Assembly (NCBI GenBank): GCA_934467435.1
Contig: CAKSLR010000080.1
Span: 1 to 5,866 of the forward strand
Direction of reading: 5' to 3'
Origin: an uncultured Eubacteriales bacterium
GTDB taxonomy: Bacteria; Bacillota; Clostridia; Oscillospirales; CAG-272
Length of the DNA: 5,866 bases
The stretch's first letter is position 1. Each line of letters begins with the position of its first letter. The position numbers and the translations under genes were made by a program. Shown here piece after piece: positions 1-5,699 of the stretch. The notes under the pieces are model-generated. The model had not been told where the DNA came from. It was given only the letters and a program-made list of their open reading frames with translations, and ran no database searches.

Positions 1-20
1 TCCTTTGCGCATTTGGATGT

Positions 21-26
21 ATTATA
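21..26 (-). promoter_or_regulatory. Possible -10 element of a divergent gene off the left edge
   Basis: Read on the minus strand, positions 26 to 21 spell a perfect TATAAT. A purine-rich AAAGGA, resembling a ribosome binding site, follows at 6 to 1, right at the window edge. That spacing would suit a leftward gene whose start codon lies just outside the window. The -35 region at a 17-nt spacer (TTTTCT) is poor and overlaps the hairpin at 46-65. The left-hand gene cannot be seen, so this is a weak call. Confidence 0.35.
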
Positions 27-45
27 CACGATTTTGCTCCAAAAG

Positions 46-72
46 AAAAGCGCTTCCGCGCTTTTTCTTTTT
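46..72 (+). terminator. Short U-tailed hairpin (terminator or attenuator)
   Basis: An 8-bp perfect stem, AAAAGCGC (46-53) with GCGCTTTT (58-65), closes a TTCC tetraloop. It is followed by a T-rich tail (T66, C67, T68-72), the form of a rho-independent terminator on the plus strand. The other side is A-rich (41-49), so it could also work leftward. It could end an upstream plus-strand gene outside the window, or sit in the leader of the SLH gene as an attenuator. No reading frame with a stop codon just before it is visible. Confidence 0.6.
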
Positions 73-126
73 CACCTGCATAAACCTTGCTCTGGCGGCA
101 AAAACTAGGGACGAAAAAATTTCATC

Positions 127-133
127 AGGAAGG
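127..133 (+). promoter_or_regulatory. Ribosome binding site setting the SLH protein start
   Basis: AGGAAGG lies 8 nt before the ATG at 142. An alternative in-frame GTG at 133 overlaps this site and would have no ribosome binding site of its own, so the ATG at 142 is preferred. No convincing promoter was found between 72 and 127. Confidence 0.8.
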
Positions 134-141
134 TGAAACCA

Positions 142-1428
142 ATGAAACGTAACGTCCTCCTTATCTCCATGCTCTGCCTGTTGCTCGTCGCAGCGGCACT
201 CCCTGTTTCCGCCTACGTGCGCGTCAGTTACGGGGCTGACCGCCTCGCCCCGCAGGCAGAACTCATCAAAACCGCGCTTTTGGGCGACGCCGTCTGCTTT
301 TCGGAGACCGACTTCAAGCAGGCGCTCGGTGTATCGCGCCTCAGTAACATCACCCTGCTCTCCCTCCCCGCTGCCGAAACCGGTACACTGACGTGGAACG
401 GGCGTCCTGCTGTCAGCGGGCAAATGCTGGACCGCGGAGAGATTGCCGCCCTCACCTTTACCCCTGCCTCACCGGAAACGCAGTCTGCCACGTTTGAGTT
501 CTGCGCCAACAGCGCCTGTGGCACAACCGCCCTGCGCTGCACCCTGCGCTTTACCGATCGGATCAACTACGCCCCCACAACCGCAGACGTGACCGAGCGG
601 ACGCTGCATGTCACCACGCAAAAGGGCATCGGCGTATTCGGCTGCATGACGGCAAAGGACCCCGAAGGGGACACCCTGACCTACCTGATTGTCTCTTACC
701 CCACCATGGGAACGCTGACCGCCGTGAACGCCGAGAACGGGGAGTTCTGCTATCTGCCGCAGGCAAAGCGCACGGGCAAAGACAGTTTCACCTATGTGGC
801 GCGGGATGCGTACGGGAACTATTCTCTGCCCACCACCGTGCACATTACCGTGGAAGAGCGGAAGAGTACGCTGGAATATGTGGATATGAAAAACAGCCCC
901 GCCTATCTTGCCGCCCTGACCGTGACCGAGCGGGGTATCATGCTGGGGACGCTTGCCGGGAACGGTATGTATTTCCACCCCGATGAAGAACTTTCCCGCA
1001 GCGAATTTGTCGTGATGGCAATGAAGAGTGCAGGCATCACCCCCGCCGCAGGGGTAGAAAAGACCTGGTTTGACGACGACGCGAAAATTCCCGACGCCGA
1101 CCGCGCTTATATCGCCACCGCGCAACTTCTCGGCTATATTCACGGTTCTTTTGACGGAGAAGGTTTGTATTTTGAGCCGACCCGCGCCATCACACGGGCA
1201 GAGGCTGCCATGGTGCTGGCCAACATTCTGGACACACCGAAACCGTCCACCCTGCCCACGTTCCGGGATCAGAGCACCATTCCCGCCTGGGCGGCGGACG
1301 CCATTTACGCCCTTTATGACGTCGGCATTCTTGCTGCCGTGGATGACGGCAGCATGGCAGCGGAAAAGCCGATGACCCGCGCACAGGCGGCATGCGCCTT
1401 TTTCGAGGTCATCCGGCAGAACGGTTGA
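142..1428 (+). CDS. Exported surface protein with Ig/cadherin-like regions and three SLH domains
   Basis: A 428-aa protein, probably secreted and held non-covalently on the cell wall. Residues 1-24 form a signal peptide: K2/R3, a hydrophobic core, and a PVSA cleavage site before Tyr25. Residues about 45-140 look like a beta-sandwich repeat of the CSPG/cadherin-like type. Residues about 142-238 resemble a bacterial Ig/cadherin-like (Big_9-type) domain, with NYAP at its start, DPEGDTLTY (173-181) and DSFTYVARDAYG (214-225). Three SLH domains follow at about 245-298, 310-364 and 373-424. SLH domains bind pyruvylated secondary cell-wall polymers. The signature TRAE is intact only in SLH2 (351-354); it is SRSE in SLH1 (285-288) and TRAQ in SLH3 (412-415), with Arg kept in all three. 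The mature chain has seven Cys (52, 121, 126, 133, 168, 203, 418), so disulfides are possible. No enzymatic domain is visible, so the role is probably structural or adhesive. It appears monocistronic, with a terminator right after it. Confidence 0.9.
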   Translation: MKRNVLLISMLCLLLVAAALPVSAYVRVSYGADRLAPQAELIKTALLGDAVCFSETDFKQALGVSRLSNITLLSLPAAETGTLTWNGRPAVSGQMLDRGEIAALTFTPASPETQSATFEFCANSACGTTALRCTLRFTDRINYAPTTADVTERTLHVTTQKGIGVFGCMTAKDPEGDTLTYLIVSYPTMGTLTAVNAENGEFCYLPQAKRTGKDSFTYVARDAYGNYSLPTTVHITVEERKSTLEYVDMKNSPAYLAALTVTERGIMLGTLAGNGMYFHPDEELSRSEFVVMAMKSAGITPAAGVEKTWFDDDAKIPDADRAYIATAQLLGYIHGSFDGEGLYFEPTRAITRAEAAMVLANILDTPKPSTLPTFRDQSTIPAWAADAIYALYDVGILAAVDDGSMAAEKPMTRAQAACAFFEVIRQNG

Positions 1429-1448
1429 TGCAATCCGCACCGTTTTCC

Positions 1449-1491
1449 AAAACACGGCGTGTGCCCTGTGGGGTACACGCCGTGTTTTTTT
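1449..1491 (+). terminator. Strong intrinsic terminator after the SLH protein gene
   Basis: A 14-bp perfect stem pairs 1449-1462 with 1475-1488. It continues inward through one G-T and three C-G pairs to a TGTG loop (1467-1470), about 18 bp in all. The run of seven T at 1485-1491 completes a rho-independent terminator. It begins 21 nt after the stop codon and separates this gene from the next operon. Confidence 0.93.
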
Positions 1492-1501
1492 CGGTGCGCG
1501 G

Positions 1502-1530
1502 TTGCATTTTTTTGCGCATTGTGATACAAT
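1502..1530 (+). promoter_or_regulatory. Sigma-A-type promoter of the glycosylation operon
   Basis: The -35 box is TTGCAT (1502-1507) and the -10 box is TACAAT (1525-1530), with a 17-nt spacer. A TG at 1522-1523 makes an extended -10. The start site is expected near 1537, giving a leader of about 27 nt before the ATG at 1564. The promoter lies 11 nt after the T-run of the preceding terminator, so the operon is transcribed independently of the SLH gene. Confidence 0.8.
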
Positions 1531-1563
1531 GAAAGAAACAACAAACCAAAGAACGGAGCGCCT

Positions 1564-3906
1564 ATGCCGATTCTGATGCTTCTGTTTTGCCTCTTCTTTT
1601 CTTTTGGCGGAGAGGCGGCTTTCGCGCGGCTGCACCGCCTGCCGCTCCGTGCGGCGCTGGGCACCCGCGGTCCGGCGGTGCGCGCCCTTGCTTCCCTGCT
1701 CGTCTGCCCCACGGCACTGGCACTGGTCATGGGCAGTTTTCGTGCGCCGCTTTCCTTCTCCCGTACTTCTCTTTTGCTTGCGGTGTGCTTTTCTTTTCTT
1801 TTTGCGCTGCTTTGCTTTCTCTTCCGGTGTTTTGCCGGCACGGAACTGCGCGGGCGACTGCTGCTGGCACCGGCGCTTGCCCTTCTCCTTGCGCTTTCCG
1901 CAGAGACGTTTTTCTGCAACTACCGCACCTTCATGACGGCGGAAGAGGAACCGATCTCCCTCACCGACCGGCTCCTGCCCTCCAATGTATCGGGGGAGGC
2001 GGACGAGAACGGAAATTACCCCGTTCTCCCCGGCAGGCGCGTTTATCTTTACGCCGATGATCTCGACATCGAGTTACATAATCTCTACCTGCATATTGAT
2101 GCTTCTTTAGAAGGGGTACCGCTCCCTTCCCTTTCTCTCCTCACCGCCGTCACCGACGACGGCAATTCCGTCCTTCTCTCCCTCCCGGAGCGCACCCTGT
2201 ACCCCGCACGCGGGGAGGGCAGTTACATCACCTTTTCTCTCTCCGGTAAGACCACGGAACTCCGCCTGACGTTTGAAGGACGCATGGATTGTTTCGCGAT
2301 ACGGGAGATCACCGCCAACGCCCGGATTCCGTTTGCATTTTCCCCCTACCGCGCCGCCGTTTTCTTTGCGGTTTTTCTGCTCGCGTTTGCCCTGCGTCCC
2401 GGCAGTACCCTTTATCGGGTGCCGCTGCACCGCCCCTCCGCCTCCCCGGCAGAGGAGGCGGCGATGTCCCGCACATCACGCTCCGGTTCCAAATTCCTGT
2501 TCACGGCGCTCTGCGTGCTGCTTCTTTTCGGCATCGGCGCCTCCATGACCGCATCGGGCGGGTATCTTTTTCGCAATATCGCCCCACACCAGGAACAGTA
2601 TAACGACCTTGCCGATGCCTTTTTACACGGCAAACTTTACCTCTACCGCTCCGAAGTACCCGACTGGCTGATTGCCATGGACAACCCCTATGATACCGTG
2701 GCGCGCGACCGTCTCTCGGAAGAAAACGGAACCGGTTATTACTGGGATGCCGCCTATTATAACGGGCGCTATTACGTCTATTTCGGCGTGCTGCCGGTGC
2801 TGCTGCTCTATCTGCCTTTCCGTGCACTGACGGGGATGGCGCTCCCCAATGCGGTGGCAATTCTGATGTTCGGGCTGCTTTACCTTGCCGCGTTGTTTTA
2901 TCTGCTGTATGCGCTCCTCTGCCGTTACGGCAGACCGGAGAGAACGCCGTTTCTTCTCTACCTTCTGCTCGGGGCGCTTGTCGCCACCGCGTCCGGCGTT
3001 TTTTCTCTCTTTGCATACCCCGATCTGTATTCGGTGCCGATTCTCGCCGGGCTTTTTACCGTGTGCGCGGGGCTGGGGCTCTGGCTGCGGGCAAAGCGGC
3101 AGGACGGAACCTATTCCGGAATCCGCCTCTTTTTCGGATCCCTTTTTGTGGCACTGACTGCCGCCTGCCGCCCGCAACTGCTCCTGCTTGTCTTTTTTGC
3201 ACTGCCTCTCTTCGGTTCGGCGGTGTTCCGGGAGCGCACGCTTTTCTCGCAAAAAACGTGGCGGGCAACACTCGCCCTCTGCCTGCCGTTTCTTCTTGTG
3301 GCACTGCCGCTTTGCTTTTACAATGCCGCGCGCTTCGCTTCCCCGTTTGATTTCGGCGCCAACTATAACCTGACCACCAACGATATGACCGTGCGCGGCT
3401 ACCGCGTGGGGCGACTCGGGCTTGCCGCCTTTACCTACCTGTTCCAGCCCCCCTCCCTCACCGCCACCTTCCCGTTCCTTTCCCCTGCGGTGCTCTCTTC
3501 GACCTACATGGGAGTCACGGTAGCAGAGGGAACCTACGGCGGGTTGTTTGCCGTTTGCCCATTTGCCCTGTTTGCCCTGCTGCTTTTCGTCTGCCGACGG
3601 GAAAACCGCGGGCGCGGGCGGTATGCCGCTGCCCTCTTCTTCCTGTTTGCGGGGGTATTTCTTGCGCTGTTTGATGCACAGGGGGCGGGGCTGCTGCAAC
3701 GCTACTATGCGGATTTTTCCCTGCCCATCCTGCTTTCGGCGTTTCTTTCCTTCCTCTCGCTGTATGAAGCGGGCAGGGCTGTCGCCCGCCTCAGGCTGCG
3801 CCTGGCAGCGGCACTCTGCCTTGCGGCATCCGCCGGTTACAGTTGCCTGCTGCTCTTTTGCCTGCGCCCCGGTGCGTGGGTACATCTGATTTTCTTTTGG
3901 GGGTAA
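1564..3906 (+). CDS. Polytopic membrane protein, putative GT-C-type glycosyltransferase
   Basis: A 780-aa integral membrane protein. GGAG (1555-1558) lies 5 nt before the ATG. Four N-terminal hydrophobic segments (about 1-20, 41-57, 68-90, 98-115) precede a soluble, probably beta-rich domain (about 118-260) predicted to lie outside the membrane. A helix (262-278), a basic cytoplasmic linker (279-310) and a helix (311-330) lead to a second outer loop (331-405). Many further helices run to the C-terminus. The second loop holds the most family-like motifs: QEQYNDLADAF (343-353), NPYD (374-377), and WDAAYYNGRYYVYFG (394-408). Acidic residues in an early outer loop are typical of the active site of GT-C enzymes that use polyprenol-phosphate sugars; E344, D348 and D351 are candidates. 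Arg-rich loops on the predicted inner side support this topology. The downstream GT2 and GtrA-like genes suggest it is the final transferase, a role like GtrX or YfhO. I do not recognise a named family, and the acceptor and sugar are unknown. It might instead be a polymerase or a membrane protein without catalysis. Confidence 0.65.
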   Translation: MPILMLLFCLFFSFGGEAAFARLHRLPLRAALGTRGPAVRALASLLVCPTALALVMGSFRAPLSFSRTSLLLAVCFSFLFALLCFLFRCFAGTELRGRLLLAPALALLLALSAETFFCNYRTFMTAEEEPISLTDRLLPSNVSGEADENGNYPVLPGRRVYLYADDLDIELHNLYLHIDASLEGVPLPSLSLLTAVTDDGNSVLLSLPERTLYPARGEGSYITFSLSGKTTELRLTFEGRMDCFAIREITANARIPFAFSPYRAAVFFAVFLLAFALRPGSTLYRVPLHRPSASPAEEAAMSRTSRSGSKFLFTALCVLLLFGIGASMTASGGYLFRNIAPHQEQYNDLADAFLHGKLYLYRSEVPDWLIAMDNPYDTVARDRLSEENGTGYYWDAAYYNGRYYVYFGVLPVLLLYLPFRALTGMALPNAVAILMFGLLYLAALFYLLYALLCRYGRPERTPFLLYLLLGALVATASGVFSLFAYPDLYSVPILAGLFTVCAGLGLWLRAKRQDGTYSGIRLFFGSLFVALTAACRPQLLLLVFFALPLFGSAVFRERTLFSQKTWRATLALCLPFLLVALPLCFYNAARFASPFDFGANYNLTTNDMTVRGYRVGRLGLAAFTYLFQPPSLTATFPFLSPAVLSSTYMGVTVAEGTYGGLFAVCPFALFALLLFVCRRENRGRGRYAAALFFLFAGVFLALFDAQGAGLLQRYYADFSLPILLSAFLSFLSLYEAGRAVARLRLRLAAALCLAASAGYSCLLLFCLRPGAWVHLIFFWG

Positions 3907-3908
3907 GT

Positions 3909-4871
3909 ATGAAAGACAAAAGCATTGCCGTGCTGCTTCCCTGCTACAACGAGGCGCCCACCATTGCCAAAGTCGTCTCCGATTTTTTGCGGGTGTTGCC
4001 GGACGCGACGGTTTACGTCTATGACAACAACTCCACCGACGGAACGGGCGAAATTGCCGCGGCGCTCGGGGAACGGGTTGTGGTGCGGCGGGAGCGGCAA
4101 CAGGGCAAGGGGTGCGTGGTGCGGCGGATGTTCCGCGAGATTGAGGCAGATTGTTACCTGATGGCGGACGGAGACGACACGTATCCGGCAGAGGAAGCGC
4201 CGCGCCTGGTCTCCGCGATTCTGGACGACGGGTGTGACATGGCAATCGGCGACCGGCTCTCTTCCACCTATTTCACCGAAAACAAACGTCCCTTTCACAA
4301 CTTCGGCAACCGCCTGGTACGGGGCATGGTGAACACGATTTTTCACGGTCATGTGCGGGACATCATGACAGGGTACCGCGCCTTCAGTTACCGCTTTGTC
4401 AAAAGCACCCCCATTCTGACCGACCGGTTTGAGGTGGAGACCGAAATGACGGTACACGCCCTGGACCAGAAATTCTCGATCTGTGAGATTCCCGTAGCCT
4501 ACCGGGACCGCCCGGCGGGCAGCGTCTCCAAACTGCATACCGTGCGGGACGGAGCGCGGGTCCTGCGCACCATCTTCCATATGTTCCGGGACTATCGCCC
4601 GCTTGCTTTTTACGGGGGCTTTGCCTTCCTTTTTGCCCTTGCCGGGCTGCTTCTCTTTCTGCCCGTGTGGCAGGAATACCTTGCTACCGCCCTTGTTCCC
4701 CGTCTCCCCACTCTGATTGTTTCGATGGTCTGTTTCCAGTCTGCCCTGCTCTCCTTTGCAACGGGCAGCGTGCTGGAGGTCATCATCAAAAAAGACCGGC
4801 AAAGCGCCCAGCGCATCCAGAACGGCATTGACGCCGCCCGCCGGGAAAGGAACCGAAATGACACCGAATGA
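3909..4871 (+). CDS. GT2 family glycosyltransferase, polyprenol-phosphate sugar synthase type
   Basis: A 320-aa enzyme expected to transfer a sugar from a nucleotide donor to a lipid-phosphate carrier on the cytoplasmic face. The GT-A fold motifs are in order: PCYNE (11-15), YDNNSTDGT (38-46), the metal-binding DGDDTYP (87-93), GDRLS (114-118), DIMTGYRAF (151-159), FEVETEM (174-180) and YRDRPAGSVSKL (198-209). Two C-terminal membrane helices follow (about 232-252 and 268-290), with a basic tail. The length and the two helices match GtrB/CsbB-like enzymes. The DGDDTYP motif, however, belongs to a different subgroup from the DADLQ-type motif of classical GtrB and dolichol-phosphate mannose synthases, so the sugar cannot be predicted. 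The ATG at 3909 is chosen because it lies 2 nt after the previous stop, with a G-rich site (3899-3903) in front. An in-frame ATG at 3843 would overlap the upstream gene by 64 nt without a clear binding site. Confidence 0.88.
   Translation: MKDKSIAVLLPCYNEAPTIAKVVSDFLRVLPDATVYVYDNNSTDGTGEIAAALGERVVVRRERQQGKGCVVRRMFREIEADCYLMADGDDTYPAEEAPRLVSAILDDGCDMAIGDRLSSTYFTENKRPFHNFGNRLVRGMVNTIFHGHVRDIMTGYRAFSYRFVKSTPILTDRFEVETEMTVHALDQKFSICEIPVAYRDRPAGSVSKLHTVRDGARVLRTIFHMFRDYRPLAFYGGFAFLFALAGLLLFLPVWQEYLATALVPRLPTLIVSMVCFQSALLSFATGSVLEVIIKKDRQSAQRIQNGIDAARRERNRNDTE
4846..4850 (+). promoter_or_regulatory. Ribosome binding site setting the GtrA-like protein start
   Basis: AAAGG, within GGGAAAGG, lies 7 nt before the ATG at 4858 and inside the 3' end of the GT2 gene. 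It favours the 156-aa form over an in-frame ATG at 4717, which would add 47 residues without homology to the family. Confidence 0.75.
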
Positions 4872-5328
4872 AGAAAAACGCGATGTTTTTGACCGCCTGA
4901 TGGTACTGCCCGTGCTGCGGCTTTTTGAACCGTTTTACCGCAAGCATAAGGAGGTGCTGCTTTACCTCTTTTTCGGCGTGCTGACCACCCTCATCAGTTG
5001 GGGGGTGTTCTACCTCTTCCACTATCCGTTCGGCGTCAACGAACTTGCCGCCAATATCCTTTCCTGGGTCATGGCGGTGCTGTTTGCGTTTTTAACTAAC
5101 CGCGCGTTTGTATTTTCCCTTGCCGCAAAGGGGAATTTCTTCTTTCAGATGCTGCGTTTTTTTGCCAGCCGCCTCACTACGCTCGGGGTGGAGGAAGTGA
5201 TTCTGTTTGTCTTTGTCACAACGCTGCAATATGACGCCATGCTGATTAAAATTCTCGGCAATGTCCTGGTTCTTATTCTCAATTACGTGTTCAGCAAAAT
5301 CTTTGTGTTCCGCAAAACGCAAAAATAA
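4858..5328 (+). CDS. GtrA-family four-helix membrane protein (putative lipid-linked sugar flippase)
   Basis: A 156-aa protein with a charged N-terminus and four membrane helices at about 32-54, 61-87, 100-121 and 129-150. The pattern is typical of the GtrA family (PF04138): YLFFGVLTTLISW (36-48) in helix 1, NELAANILSW (61-70) leading to FLTNRAFVF (78-86) in helix 2, FQMLRFFASR (96-105), and KILGNVLVLILNYVFSKIFVF (131-151) in helix 4, ending in a basic tail. GtrA-like proteins, including Listeria GtcA, are implicated in moving a polyprenol-phosphate-linked sugar across the membrane; direct transport evidence for the family is limited. The gene overlaps the GT2 gene by 14 nt, so the two are probably translationally coupled. 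Family assignment is firm, but the flippase role is inferred from the family and the operon. Confidence 0.9.
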   Translation: MTPNEEKRDVFDRLMVLPVLRLFEPFYRKHKEVLLYLFFGVLTTLISWGVFYLFHYPFGVNELAANILSWVMAVLFAFLTNRAFVFSLAAKGNFFFQMLRFFASRLTTLGVEEVILFVFVTTLQYDAMLIKILGNVLVLILNYVFSKIFVFRKTQK

Positions 5329-5330
5329 CA

Positions 5331-5362
5331 AAAAAGGTCTCTTTTGCAAAAGAGACCTTTTT
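5331..5362. terminator. Bidirectional terminator shared by the glycosylation operon and tRNA-Arg
   Basis: A 15-bp perfect inverted repeat pairs 5331-5345 with 5348-5362 around a GC centre; the real loop is likely larger. Rightward transcripts get five T (5358-5362) after the stem. Leftward transcripts get six T (complement of 5330-5335). It starts 2 nt after the stop codon of the GtrA-like gene and touches the CCA end of the converging tRNA, so it probably ends both. Confidence 0.92.
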
Positions 5363-5438
5363 GGCGTTCGTGAAGGGATTTGAACCCCCGACCCCCTCCT
5401 TAGGAGGGAGGTGCTCTATCCAACTGAGCTACACGAAC
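5362..5438 (-). tRNA. tRNA-Arg (anticodon CCT), CCA encoded
   Basis: The minus strand folds into a full cloverleaf. The acceptor stem GTTCGTG/CACGAAC is perfect (5432-5438 with 5366-5372). The D-arm is GCTC/GAGC with a 9-nt loop. The anticodon stem CCTCC/GGAGG carries the loop CTCCTAA, giving anticodon CCT (5402-5404), which reads AGG. The variable loop is GGGTC and the T-loop is TTCAAAT. The T-stem GGGGG/CCCTT contains two adjacent G-T pairs. The discriminator is G (5365) and CCA is encoded (5362-5364). The body is 74 nt, or 77 nt with CCA. Confidence 0.97.
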
Positions 5439-5462
5439 ATAGAGGGGAGTGCCCACCGATTT

Positions 5463-5491
5463 ATTGTAGCACACCGGGCGCGGGATTGCAA
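5463..5491 (-). promoter_or_regulatory. Promoter of tRNA-Arg
   Basis: On the minus strand the -35 box is TTGCAA (5491-5486) and the -10 box is TACAAT (5468-5463), with a 17-nt spacer. A TG at 5471-5470 gives an extended -10. The start is expected near 5456, about 18 nt before the mature tRNA 5' end. The first six spacer bases are TCCCGC, part of a motif shared with the divergent ppdK promoter. Confidence 0.82.
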
Positions 5492-5597
5492 GAGTTTTCC
5501 CGCTCTTTTTTGCCCCGGCATCCCGCAAAATATATGAACAAACCGTAAACAATGCGCGGTTGAAGAGAAAAAAAGCAAAAAAACATGGCAATCCCGC
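5480..5597. repeat. Repeated TCCCGC motif in the tRNA/ppdK divergent control region
   Basis: TCCCGC occurs on the plus strand at 5498-5503, 5521-5526 and 5592-5597, and on the minus strand at 5485-5480. The outermost two are part of a perfect 10-bp inverted repeat, GCGGGATTGC (5480-5489) and GCAATCCCGC (5588-5597). A 9-bp direct repeat GCAAGAGTT (5488-5496, 5596-5604) also links the two promoters. These could be operator sites or the remains of a small duplication. No regulator is identified. Confidence 0.5.
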
Positions 5598-5614
5598 AAG
5601 AGTTATGGTATAAT
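5586..5614 (+). promoter_or_regulatory. Promoter of ppdK
   Basis: The -10 box is a perfect TATAAT (5609-5614) with an upstream TG (5606-5607), an extended -10. The -35 box TGGCAA (5586-5591) is weak but sits at a 17-nt spacer. The start is expected near 5621, leaving a leader of about 79 nt. A 7-bp stem (5623-5629 with 5640-5646, one G-T pair) could form at the very 5' end of that leader. Confidence 0.8.
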
Positions 5615-5699
5615 GACGGATGGCAGATGCGGCAATGCCCATTTGCGACCAATTCAGGGAAAGAAAAATATAAAAAAACTTACGGAGGTTTCCAAAAAG

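Noticed and set aside
133..141. GTG start at 133 for the SLH protein
   Set aside because: It overlaps the ribosome binding site. The ATG at 142 has ideal spacing and gives a clean signal peptide.
469..1635. 388-codon open frame on the minus strand
   Set aside because: It is antisense to the SLH gene, crosses the strong terminator and operon promoter, and shows no recognisable protein features.
2623..4245. 540-codon open frame on the minus strand
   Set aside because: It lies wholly opposite the GT-C-like and GT2 genes, has a Gln/Arg/Pro/Lys-rich composition with no domain pattern, and is best explained by the codon bias of the real plus-strand genes.
3837..4802. 321-codon open frame on the minus strand
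   Set aside because: It is a complement of the GT2 gene, whose motifs are unmistakable on the plus strand.
4717..4857. Longer start for the GtrA-like gene at 4717
   Set aside because: It would add 47 residues encoded out of frame within the GT2 helices, unlike the family, and there is a good ribosome binding site before 4858.
5400..5642. 80-codon minus-strand frame ending in RVAQLDRAPPS
   Set aside because: This C-terminal string is a familiar translation artefact of a tRNA gene. The frame runs through the tRNA and its promoter.
5613..5699. In-frame upstream ATG at 5613 extending ppdK by 29 codons
   Set aside because: The codon overlaps the -10 box, so it would not be in the mRNA. The family-typical start with GGAGG is at 5700.
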